This document shows, in pieces, positions 1 through 7,006 of a stretch of 28,671 bases of DNA (its first letter is position 1; every line of letters starts with the position of its first letter). The DNA is from a virus. The stretch lies in IMG/VR virus record IMGVR_UViG_3300011009_000009, positions 1-28,671 of that record; one strand, given 5' to 3'. A model generated the notes under the pieces. It saw nothing but the letters and a program-made list of their open reading frames with translations, made no database searches and was not told the origin of the DNA. The position numbers were made by a program, and so were the translations under genes.

Positions 1-1
1 A

Positions 2-1459
2 ATTTGTCCAATACATGGTGAGTTCAGACAAGCTCCGGGCAAACACCTAACAGGTGGTTGTAGTAAATGCGGAGCTGATTTTCTCAAGATAGGTGGGTTA
101 GAAAGAGCCAAACTATCCATAGACGCAAGGAAAGAAGAAATACTTAAAAAATTTATAGAGACTCATAGTAACAAATATGACTACTCGTTAGTAAAGTATA
201 CAAGTAATAAGAAGAAAATCCAGATAATTTGCTCAGAGCATGGAGTCTTTGAACAAATACCAATTCACCATCAATTGGGTACTGGATGCCCGGAGTGTAG
301 CAAGGAAGTAGGTCTAGAGGTTAGAAAAATAACACTGGAAAATACTCCTGCTGATATTATAGCCGAAAGACAAAGAAAATCTAGGGAGAATCGAACCCCA
401 ACTCCAATATTGGATCAATACCTAGTGTTCGAAAGAGCATCTAAAATTCATGACGATAAGTACAAGTATATAGATTACAACGGAATGTCTAATGGAATGG
501 ATATAATCTGTCCAAAACATGGTATGTTCAACCAGAGAGCAGTAAATCATGTTAATGGACAGGGTTGTCCGAAATGTTCTGACTCTGATGCAGAGCTAGA
601 AGTGAGTGAATTTATTCAAAGCATCAGTGGTAATGTCATTAGCAGAAGCAAAAAATTAATACCACCATACGAATTGGACATTTATTTGCCCAACCATAAA
701 TTGGCTATTGAATATAATGGGCTTTACTACCATTCAAGTTATGGACCAAATTTAAGAAAACCAAAAATACCCGGTTATCATCAGAAAAAGATGTTGCTTT
801 GCCGCGAAGCGGGTATTGAATTACTACAGATTTTTGAGGATGAATGGGTAAACCCTGTTAAACAGGAAATATGGAAGAGTATAATTCGACACAAACTAGG
901 ATTAACCATCAATAAGATTTATGCAAGGAAATGTCAAATAATGGAATTAGACTTTAAAACTTGTAGCCAGTTTTTAGATGAAAACCATTTAATGGGTAAA
1001 GACTCTAGTCCGATTAGATACGGGTTGACGTTTGAGGGTAAATTAGTCTCGGTTATAACTTTTGGTAAACCTAGTATTGCAGGTGGAAATCAAAAATATG
1101 ATTTCAACATTGGTAGGTTTAGTGTACTCAAAGACACCACCGTGGTCGGGGGATTCAGTAAATTGCTTAAACATTTCCTAAAATACCATCCCAACGTCAC
1201 TCTTAGTACCGCCGCTGATTTAAGATACAGCACTGGTGATGTTTATACTAAAAATGGATTCAAGCTTACTCATGAAACCCGTCCTAATTACTGGTATACC
1301 AAAAGTCAAACCCGATTCCATCGTTTTGGTTTTAGAAAGCAACTATTGGCTTATAAGTTGGAGTTTTACGACTCGTCATTAACCGAGAAGCAAAATATGA
1401 TTTCTCACAAATGGAACATCATCTATGATGCAGGCAATGCGATGTTCGAATTATTCTAG
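2..1459 (+). CDS. Zinc-repeat / Vsr-like (EDxHD) homing-type endonuclease, 5' partial
   Basis: The reading frame is open from base 2, so the gene starts outside the window; a TTG at 275 is internal to a repeat and is not the start. Visible residues: about 485. The N-terminal part has three repeats of an 'ICPxHGxF...GCxxC' type (about nt 5-70, 230-298, 508-577), each with paired Cys/His that could bind zinc and contact DNA. Next (about nt 590-850) comes a Vsr-like nuclease region with 'ELDIYLP', 'LAIEYNGLYYHS' and 'IFEDEW', which fits the E, D, H and D positions of EDxHD homing endonucleases such as I-Bth0305I. The C-terminal part (about nt 900-1370) resembles the GNAT/Mom-like domain often fused to these enzymes ('FLDENHLMG', 'GGFSKLLKHF', 'YTKNGF'). 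It overlaps the convergent minus-strand gene by 9 bases. The likely role is a selfish free-standing endonuclease; the nuclease call is fairly firm, the GNAT-like call is inference. Confidence 0.72.
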   Translation: MCPIHGEFRQAPGKHLTGGCSKCGADFLKIGGLERAKLSIDARKEEILKKFIETHSNKYDYSLVKYTSNKKKIQIICSEHGVFEQIPIHHQLGTGCPECSKEVGLEVRKITLENTPADIIAERQRKSRENRTPTPILDQYLVFERASKIHDDKYKYIDYNGMSNGMDIICPKHGMFNQRAVNHVNGQGCPKCSDSDAELEVSEFIQSISGNVISRSKKLIPPYELDIYLPNHKLAIEYNGLYYHSSYGPNLRKPKIPGYHQKKMLLCREAGIELLQIFEDEWVNPVKQEIWKSIIRHKLGLTINKIYARKCQIMELDFKTCSQFLDENHLMGKDSSPIRYGLTFEGKLVSVITFGKPSIAGGNQKYDFNIGRFSVLKDTTVVGGFSKLLKHFLKYHPNVTLSTAADLRYSTGDVYTKNGFKLTHETRPNYWYTKSQTRFHRFGFRKQLLAYKLEFYDSSLTEKQNMISHKWNIIYDAGNAMFELF

Positions 1460-2233
1460 AAAAGTTTGAGGCTTTGACGAGTCAAAGAGTGCAACACGAT
1501 ATGCCGGATCATGTACGAAAGAGTTTTCGATCGCTGATATTCCATGCACATTACGAAATACTAACGATTTGCTACCATCTGCTTCCAGCAGTTCGTAGAA
1601 GTCGTAAGATGCTCTAGTATTAAGATGATCACATTGACCAAATTCAGCACCACAGTATCCACAACTGTAGCTTTGAGTGTAAGCTCCCATGCTCGTGCTG
1701 TTAAGTTGTCCGCTTAGTATCTTTTCGGTCAGTTCCAGATCTTTAGTTCTATCCAAGGCCATCATAGCTACCACCTTCCAGAGCTTATTTTGACTATAGC
1801 CTTTAAGCTGAGAAAGATGGGTATCAGCTATCAGTCCAAAAGCTGGATCTTTTTTCTCTGCATAACCGTTGGCGTGCTCCACACATAAACCCATTCCGTT
1901 CCATGTTTTGTAGGATTGTGCTCCTCTTTCTGGATTCCATCTAACTAATTCTTTAAGTGGAAATGCTACACCATTTCTATTGGGCAAATCCGAAGTCATC
2001 ATAATTACAGGCCAGAGCATGTAGTCTTTAATATCGGAAGAAATGTCTAGTTCTTTAGCAGCAAATGGTAAAATAGACTCGAAGTCCAATGTTATTTCTG
2101 GTGTTTCTGGTAGGAAAGAACTGGATTTCAGAACACCAGCCGTTATTGAACCGGACCTTCTGGACTCAGCGTAAATATCTACTGGCTTGCAATAGAACGG
2201 CGAGGTATTTATTATCTTAATTTTATTTGACAT
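1451..2233 (-). CDS. Prohead (capsid maturation) protease-like protein with zinc-binding insert
   Basis: 260 residues from the ATG at 2233; a longer frame reaches upstream but would overlap the preceding fibre gene, and 'GGAAAG' lies before this ATG. The layout matches phage prohead proteases (T4 gp21 and S78/S80-type serine peptidases): 'NGVAFP' (88-92), a candidate catalytic His in 'CVEH' (H120), 'FGLIADT', then 'ILSGQLNSTSMGA' (172-184) with Ser candidates S179/S181. A closing segment 'ISAIENSFVHDPAY' recalls the 'ELSFVDDPA' end of the family. Between them C191, C194, C201 and H203 form a CxxC...CxH set typical of a zinc-binding insert in large-phage members. If correct it cleaves scaffold and capsid proteins during head maturation. 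It follows the tail-fibre gene by 4 bases, so it may be the first head gene of the next module. A non-protease virion protein of the same fold is the alternative. Confidence 0.55.
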   Translation of the reverse strand: MSNKIKIINTSPFYCKPVDIYAESRRSGSITAGVLKSSSFLPETPEITLDFESILPFAAKELDISSDIKDYMLWPVIMMTSDLPNRNGVAFPLKELVRWNPERGAQSYKTWNGMGLCVEHANGYAEKKDPAFGLIADTHLSQLKGYSQNKLWKVVAMMALDRTKDLELTEKILSGQLNSTSMGAYTQSYSCGYCGAEFGQCDHLNTRASYDFYELLEADGSKSLVFRNVHGISAIENSFVHDPAYRVALFDSSKPQTFLE

Positions 2234-2237
2234 AATG

Positions 2238-3512
2238 TTAATTGCTTTCCGCCAAATCACCAGACAGAATCCATCTATTACCACCCAAATAAATAAGGGT
2301 AGCTATTGAATTAGCAGTACGTAACTTAGATATTTTATCCGGAGGTAGTAAAATTTCAACGAATGGATCACCACCGGTGATGCTAAACAATTCAGTATCC
2401 AGGTTCTCGTTTGCAGCGAAAGTATACCAGTGGCCGGGAGTGTAAGTCTCGGTTGGATTATATTCCTCGTCATAACTACTAATGATTATATTTATGTAAC
2501 CGAATCCACCGGAGTTGAAGTCTGTTTTCTCACGCAGCAATTTGTACATAAACTGAGTGTGGTTCTCTGGGGTTATATAAAAATCACCGTATTCGTTGGC
2601 CAGTGGCGTAACGTCTATCTCCGGTAGACTTTTATCAACAGGAGCAGAAGATGGTGGAGGTGCTACGGTGGACCCACCTATGGTCTCCAACCTCTGGTGC
2701 AATATGAATTGACTACCATTAGGAACACCAGTGGAAACAGGGCTAAATAACGTAACTAAGCCGGAAGCACTAATAGAAGACACTTCCCTTAGGACACCTA
2801 CCAAAGCACCTTGCGTAAACTGAATTAGATATTTGCCTGGTGTGTTAGTTAGAAAAGCAACATCCAAATTAGTGATGAGAGATGTGGAATTTGAAAGAGC
2901 CGTGGTTGAATTGGTTGCTATTTTAGCATATCCGACTGGTGACCAAATGTTTAGATCACCACGCACTAGTGTACAGGCCAGTTGATTGTAACGATTAGTC
3001 GTAACGCCGACTAGGTTATAGTCTGCAATGTTAGCGGCTGGTGGTACTAAGTCAAAGTTAGGATAGGTTTTGATTTCACGAAGACTGAGCGAATCATTTG
3101 GAATATAACTTATGGCATTATAGATACCGTACATTGATAGATGGGCCTCTAACCCAATTGTGTTCCCCAATTGAGTACCAGTAGTATCACCAGCTTTATC
3201 CTTTATAACGGGATTTGGCAAAACATCGATAGCAAACATATCACCATTAGATAAAAACAAACCAATTTCACCGAAGGCAAAATGACCTATTGATGTATCC
3301 AAATTAATGATGTATTTGATATTATTTGGGTCTATGACTACAGCACCCTCGAGTGCTCCAGTATGCAGAGTGAGACCAGTGAGACCCATCTGATTAATAA
3401 CCGGGGTGTAGCCAAAATTGGACCCCAACTTATAATTAGATATGATGACTGTTGTATTATTGGCTACGGCATTCTCTATAGCTACCTGGCCTAAAGCAGT
3501 AATTAGAAACAT
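2238..3512 (-). CDS. Tail-collar fibre-like protein (short paralogue)
   Basis: 424 residues from the ATG at 3512; an in-frame TTG 18 bases upstream is possible, but the ATG matches the start of the paralogue at 10606-12402. Residues 1-130 follow the tail-collar fibre N-terminal pattern: 'ITALGQVAIENA', 'YKLGSNFGYTP', 'GHFAFGEIGLFLSNG', 'MFAID'. This region normally attaches a fibre to the baseplate. Residues 227-274 ('KYLIQFTQGALVGVL...GSQFILHQ') match residues 229-277 of the paralogue, so two modules are shared. The remaining C-terminal half differs and ends 'TLIYLGGNRWILSG', a phrase common at the ends of phage fibre and hub-associated proteins. It probably acts as an adhesin or adaptor at the tail tip. 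It lies at the left border of the glycosylation block and is divergent from the plus-strand trio. Confidence 0.7.
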   Translation of the reverse strand: MFLITALGQVAIENAVANNTTVIISNYKLGSNFGYTPVINQMGLTGLTLHTGALEGAVVIDPNNIKYIINLDTSIGHFAFGEIGLFLSNGDMFAIDVLPNPVIKDKAGDTTGTQLGNTIGLEAHLSMYGIYNAISYIPNDSLSLREIKTYPNFDLVPPAANIADYNLVGVTTNRYNQLACTLVRGDLNIWSPVGYAKIATNSTTALSNSTSLITNLDVAFLTNTPGKYLIQFTQGALVGVLREVSSISASGLVTLFSPVSTGVPNGSQFILHQRLETIGGSTVAPPPSSAPVDKSLPEIDVTPLANEYGDFYITPENHTQFMYKLLREKTDFNSGGFGYINIIISSYDEEYNPTETYTPGHWYTFAANENLDTELFSITGGDPFVEILLPPDKISKLRTANSIATLIYLGGNRWILSGDLAESN

Positions 3513-3552
3513 TTTTATGGATCTCGACAATTAATGTAAAATAAAATTACTT

Positions 3553-4116
3553 ATGATTGACTTACATATACTTCGTTGGAGACACACCAATCCTTGGTGG
3601 CATGAATGCATCAATTCAGTGCCATCGGACTATTTCAAAGTGCATATTATAAAGTCTAAAGAAATGAATTATGGCAAAGCCAGACAACTAGGATTTGAAT
3701 CCGGACATAATGATTTTGTGTCTTATCTGGATGATGATGATTATCTGACCAACCAAGCCGGAATTGAGGCTAATAATATAGTCATTATGAATATGGATGC
3801 TACCTACACCAATTCAATATTATTATATGATAATGGTATTAAAAGGGAGTATAATCCGGTCTGGCCTCACCAATTGATAATTACTAGAAGATGTATTGCC
3901 ACATTAGCCAGTGTTCAGTCTAACGAACTTATAAAACAAAAAAACTGGAATCCGTTGGTTTTCGATGTTGTATTTCAAAATATCATTCAGAATGCGTTTG
4001 GCTGGCACTATATAGACAAGTTGTTGTACGTTTACAGATATCATAAACATGGTATTAGAAACGATAAAGATATACGCATTGAATTTAGGAAAGTGAGAGA
4101 ATACTTTGGGTCATAA
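3553..4116 (+). CDS. GT-A fold glycosyltransferase-like protein (paralogue A)
   Basis: 187 residues. The N-terminus 'MIDLHILRW', then 'NPWWHECINS' (13-22), then 'VSYLDDDDYL' (56-65) with a run of four Asp (60-63) form the DxD-type metal/nucleotide-sugar site of GT2-like transferases. The protein is small for a GT2 enzyme (usually above 220 residues) but keeps the nucleotide-binding half. The same skeleton occurs in the gene at 5158-5769, so the two are paralogues. It is the first gene of a plus-strand trio inside a minus-strand region, and starts 40 bases from the divergent fibre gene. No purine-rich ribosome site is visible before its ATG. The donor sugar and acceptor are not predictable; context suggests it uses the product of the next gene. 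Confidence 0.68.
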   Translation: MIDLHILRWRHTNPWWHECINSVPSDYFKVHIIKSKEMNYGKARQLGFESGHNDFVSYLDDDDYLTNQAGIEANNIVIMNMDATYTNSILLYDNGIKREYNPVWPHQLIITRRCIATLASVQSNELIKQKNWNPLVFDVVFQNIIQNAFGWHYIDKLLYVYRYHKHGIRNDKDIRIEFRKVREYFGS

Positions 4117-5164
4117 AATACTTATACTGGGCGGCGATGGATACATTGGTTGGCCTCTGTCACTTAGACTGGCCAGTCTTGGGAACGATGTTAGAATAGT
4201 GGATGATTTATCTCGTAGGACGTTCGACTCTAAGCATGGTTTTAAATCTAATATAGCCCATTCGTGGCAAAGAGAATCTGTATCCGGTATAAAGTATCAT
4301 AACGTAAATCTTATTCATAGCAATATAGGCGACATACTCAAACGATATAAACCGGATATTGTCATTCATGCAGCCGGACAAAGATCAGCCCCAGTTAGTC
4401 ATACAAGCAGATACAAGCAGACAACATTTCTAAACAATATTATAATGCTTAACGCATTGGAATCAATCAAAGAAGTAAATAGAGATATCAGGCTGATACA
4501 TTTTGGCAGTATGGGAGTCTATAATAGCTATTCAGAATCTGTTGGGCATGACACGATTGGCAATTTATTGCCTATGGCACCAAAAAGTTTATATCATTTA
4601 ACTAAGTGTCATGACTTATTAACATTGGAATTCTACAGTAGGACTTATGGACTGGATATAACTGAGATTCACAGTGGTACAGCTTGGGGCAGTCAAACCG
4701 CAGAAACATCTAGCCACCCATTTCTGAGAAATAGGCTGGATTATGATTACTATTATGGCACATTCATTAATAGATTCATGTGTCAGGCAGCCATTGGAGA
4801 GCCAATAACTGTATATGGAGACGGTGTTAGTGAAAAATCAATAATCCACATTGAGGATTCTATAATCAATTTAGTCGAAATAATTAATAAAAAACATAAC
4901 ACGCAAACCATTAAAATCAGAAACCACTATACAGAACTAATAACACCAATGATCGCAGCCGATAGAGTCAACTCTGTCTATGGGTTAGGAATCAATAGTG
5001 TTTTTGATAATAGACTTGAAGCTACTACGCAATACAATCCTGTGAGCAGTCATTCTATAATTCAAAGTAAGACTATTTATGATGATTTAATCGCTGAATT
5101 TGATAATATAGATGCGGCCAATATTAGTAAAAAACAGATGAAAATTCAAAATCATAAATGGTAG
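4106..5164 (+). CDS. UDP-sulfoquinovose synthase-like (SQD1-like) SDR enzyme
   Basis: 352 residues from a TTG at 4106; no ATG occurs before residue 114, a purine-rich 'GTGAGAGA' precedes the TTG, and it overlaps the previous gene by 11 bases. It is an extended SDR (NAD-dependent epimerase/dehydratase family): Rossmann 'GGDGYIG' (9-15), 'IVDDLSRR' (31-38), 'GQRSAP' (91-96), 'FGSMGVY' (133-139) and catalytic 'YHLTK' (Y163, K167). Several stretches are hallmarks of SQD1/UDP-sulfoquinovose synthase rather than ordinary epimerases: 'GGDGY.GW', 'QRSAP.S', 'G(T/S)MG', 'NRLDYDYYYGTFINRF' (208-223) and 'CQAAIGEPITVYG' (226-238). SQD1 converts UDP-glucose plus sulfite to UDP-sulfoquinovose. Substitutions to note: Ser for the usual Thr before MG, and Val where SQD1 has Glu after MG. 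These may alter the chemistry. Family assignment is strong; sulfite use is inference. Confidence 0.82.
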   Translation: MGHKILILGGDGYIGWPLSLRLASLGNDVRIVDDLSRRTFDSKHGFKSNIAHSWQRESVSGIKYHNVNLIHSNIGDILKRYKPDIVIHAAGQRSAPVSHTSRYKQTTFLNNIIMLNALESIKEVNRDIRLIHFGSMGVYNSYSESVGHDTIGNLLPMAPKSLYHLTKCHDLLTLEFYSRTYGLDITEIHSGTAWGSQTAETSSHPFLRNRLDYDYYYGTFINRFMCQAAIGEPITVYGDGVSEKSIIHIEDSIINLVEIINKKHNTQTIKIRNHYTELITPMIAADRVNSVYGLGINSVFDNRLEATTQYNPVSSHSIIQSKTIYDDLIAEFDNIDAANISKKQMKIQNHKW

Positions 5165-5769
5165 ATATTCACATACTAAGAAGTCTAGTTAATAATCCTT
5201 GGTGGAATCAATGTATCAATTCCTTTGTGGGACTGGAAACGGTTATTAAGCCCATAGTTGTTGATAATTTTGGTAGGGACCTAATAATGGGACGGAATAT
5301 TGGTTATAATTTAGGAGAAAACGAATATGTTAGTTTTGTTGATGATGATGACTATCTATGCGCTGATTCAGATTACATCGAGAAAATAGTTGATGATGGT
5401 AATCCAGCCTCGTTCACCAATTCGGTGGTATTATCTGATTCTGGGAAAATACATAACTGGATAGATAGTATACATACCAAATGGACAATAAAGACACGAA
5501 GTATTGTTAGATGTCATCAACTTATGATAATGAAGAGAGGGCTGGCTATTAATACCTGCTCGGAAACTACAGCACTAATAAAATTGAAGGGGTGGCACCC
5601 AATGGTTTTTGATTATGTGTTTATTACCTTAATGGCTATAAATCATGGCTGGACTTATTATAATAGACCACAGTATGTATGGAGGTTTAACGGAGCTAGA
5701 AATAGACGATTTGGCTCCATAGATAGTCAAGCGGCAAAAGCTTATTTCAATAAGTTAATCGAATGGTAA
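5158..5769 (+). CDS. GT-A fold glycosyltransferase-like protein (paralogue B)
   Basis: 203 residues; its ATG overlaps the stop of the SQD1-like gene (7-base overlap), so translation is probably coupled. It repeats the skeleton of the gene at 3553: 'VDIHILRSL', 'NNPWWNQCINS' (12-22), 'VSFVDDDDYL' (58-67), 'FTNSVVLSDSG', a 'H(Q)LMIMKRG' segment matching 'HQLIITRR', and 'KGWHPMVFDYVF' matching 'KNWNPLVFDVVF'. The Asp run at 62-65 is the expected metal/nucleotide-sugar site. Its 3' end overlaps the convergent minus-strand gene by 15 bases. With its paralogue it brackets the sugar-nucleotide enzyme, which suggests two successive transfers of related sugars. Specificity cannot be read from the sequence. 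Confidence 0.66.
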   Translation: MVDIHILRSLVNNPWWNQCINSFVGLETVIKPIVVDNFGRDLIMGRNIGYNLGENEYVSFVDDDDYLCADSDYIEKIVDDGNPASFTNSVVLSDSGKIHNWIDSIHTKWTIKTRSIVRCHQLMIMKRGLAINTCSETTALIKLKGWHPMVFDYVFITLMAINHGWTYYNRPQYVWRFNGARNRRFGSIDSQAAKAYFNKLIEW

Positions 5770-6225
5770 AACCCATTGACTTGGCAAGTCTGGCATATTT
5801 CTATAGTTATCCATGTATGGACTAATATAGGTCCATAGGTCTCTGTGTCCAAACCCATAGTAAGAGTCTCTAATAATGTCTGACTCGGAGACCGGAATAG
5901 TTGGATTTCTTTCTATTCTTTTAAGGTAGTTTTTACTCTTAACGAATCTTTTCTCTTTTAAGTCCAGATCAAATTTATCAGCCAAAGACACTATGCTATC
6001 GGGTATTTTGAAGTCATTAGGTACAATAGCTATGAAATAAACTACGTTATCTAGATAATTATCACTAATTACGCCTAGATGATACATCAATGAACTAAGA
6101 GCCTCACTATTGGTGGTAGCCACGGATAGCTTACTAATAGATTTAGTCTTTGCTTTTATAATAGACTCAGTCCAGACTCCAATTATCTCTCTGTCTATGT
6201 ATGGTAAATAGGTGGCTATGTGCAT
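5755..6225 (-). CDS. Unrecognised protein at the end of the minus-strand glycosyltransferase operon
   Basis: 156 residues, not recognised. Mixed alpha/beta composition with a hydrophobic core strand 'NVVYFIAIVPNDF' and an aromatic C-terminus 'SYYGFGHRDLWTYISPYM'. No signal peptide, membrane span or Cys pairs are seen. It begins 13 bases after the stop of a glycosyltransferase gene and is the last minus-strand gene before the convergent plus-strand trio, so co-transcription with the glycosyltransferases is likely. No strong ribosome site precedes the ATG. It could be a divergent transferase fragment or an accessory factor, but nothing in the sequence decides this. Confidence 0.55.
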   Translation of the reverse strand: MHIATYLPYIDREIIGVWTESIIKAKTKSISKLSVATTNSEALSSLMYHLGVISDNYLDNVVYFIAIVPNDFKIPDSIVSLADKFDLDLKEKRFVKSKNYLKRIERNPTIPVSESDIIRDSYYGFGHRDLWTYISPYMDNYRNMPDLPSQWVLPFD

Positions 6226-6238
6226 TCTATTAAAATAC

Positions 6239-7006
6239 TTACCAATTCTCCGAGTATATATTTGGTGGAATGGGCCAATCGAAATTGAATTCGTTATTCA
6301 GTAAATGTCTAGCAGCAGAAACAAACCTAATAAAGTTTGGTTCAATAAACACATTCTCATTTTGAAATTGTTCTCTCAAATAATCCAAATCGTTTATATT
6401 CGTATTAATACCCCTAAACCCGTTGTAATATCCATAAAGAAACGCGTCTGATACCTTTCGTGTGGTGTTTTTGTACCACCCGTTTATTCTTTTTAGATCG
6501 CAGTTTTTTAATAATCCGAATTTGTACCCTTCTCTAAAAGCCGCACGGCACCCTTGCCAGATTTCAGAATGATCATTATGGGAATAAACATTAGCCATCG
6601 TTTTTGAATCTACATCCCTAAATTCTATGGAACTGGTCCTAGATGCTTCATGAGTATTCATATTAATGGCTATATTTTTGGACCACATTTTAAGTGAACC
6701 ATTTCCATAGGCTAGCCTAGTAGAGGGATTCCAAGAATTCCAATGATAGTTTATGTTGTTAAGCATCACATGATCTGGTATTTCTATGTCCCCAAAATTT
6801 TTATCAATCCAAATAGTATCGGCGTCTATAGTTATAAATCTAGGAGTAATGGATAATATAGCTGCCTGCTTGTGTGCTGCATTGAATCCCTTAACACCAT
6901 TAACACGCTTGACATCATTTTTTAATTTATGAACAATCTCGTAATTATTATCTGATTGTGGCTCATCGTAACTAATAAAGAACCAATCCAGGTCATAAAT
7001 TTTCAT
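6239..7006 (-). CDS. Phage-type GT-A glycosyltransferase ('GVKGxxxAHK' family), copy 1
   Basis: 255 residues from the ATG at 7006, chosen because 'AGGAAA' stands at good spacing; the frame reaches 9 codons further up. The motifs are those of a glycosyltransferase family common in large and marine phages: 'DLDWFFISYDEP' (5-16), 'RVNGVKGFNAAHKQAA' (34-49), 'FITIDADTIW' (57-66, with the DxD at 61-63) and 'AYGNGSLKMW'. The DxD should hold the metal and nucleotide sugar. It overlaps the upstream GT gene by 14 bases. Paralogues lie directly upstream at 6993-7961 and 7958-8851, giving a tandem array of three. Acceptor unknown; a virion protein or a cell-surface or DNA-linked glycan are all possible. 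Confidence 0.7.
   Translation of the reverse strand: MKIYDLDWFFISYDEPQSDNNYEIVHKLKNDVKRVNGVKGFNAAHKQAAILSITPRFITIDADTIWIDKNFGDIEIPDHVMLNNINYHWNSWNPSTRLAYGNGSLKMWSKNIAINMNTHEASRTSSIEFRDVDSKTMANVYSHNDHSEIWQGCRAAFREGYKFGLLKNCDLKRINGWYKNTTRKVSDAFLYGYYNGFRGINTNINDLDYLREQFQNENVFIEPNFIRFVSAARHLLNNEFNFDWPIPPNIYSENW

Noticed and set aside
275-277. TTG at 275 as start of the endonuclease gene
   Set aside because: The frame continues upstream to base 2 with a matching zinc repeat, so the TTG is internal.
1472-1487. Hairpin CTTTGA-CGAG-TCAAAG after the plus-strand endonuclease gene
   Set aside because: Short stem, no T-run on the plus strand, and it codes for the C-terminus of the convergent gene. Not convincing as terminator.
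3513-3552. Possible divergent promoter between fibre gene and plus-strand trio
   Set aside because: TAAAAT boxes are present but no -35-like hexamer at 16-18 bases; a promoter is likely to exist here but I cannot place it.
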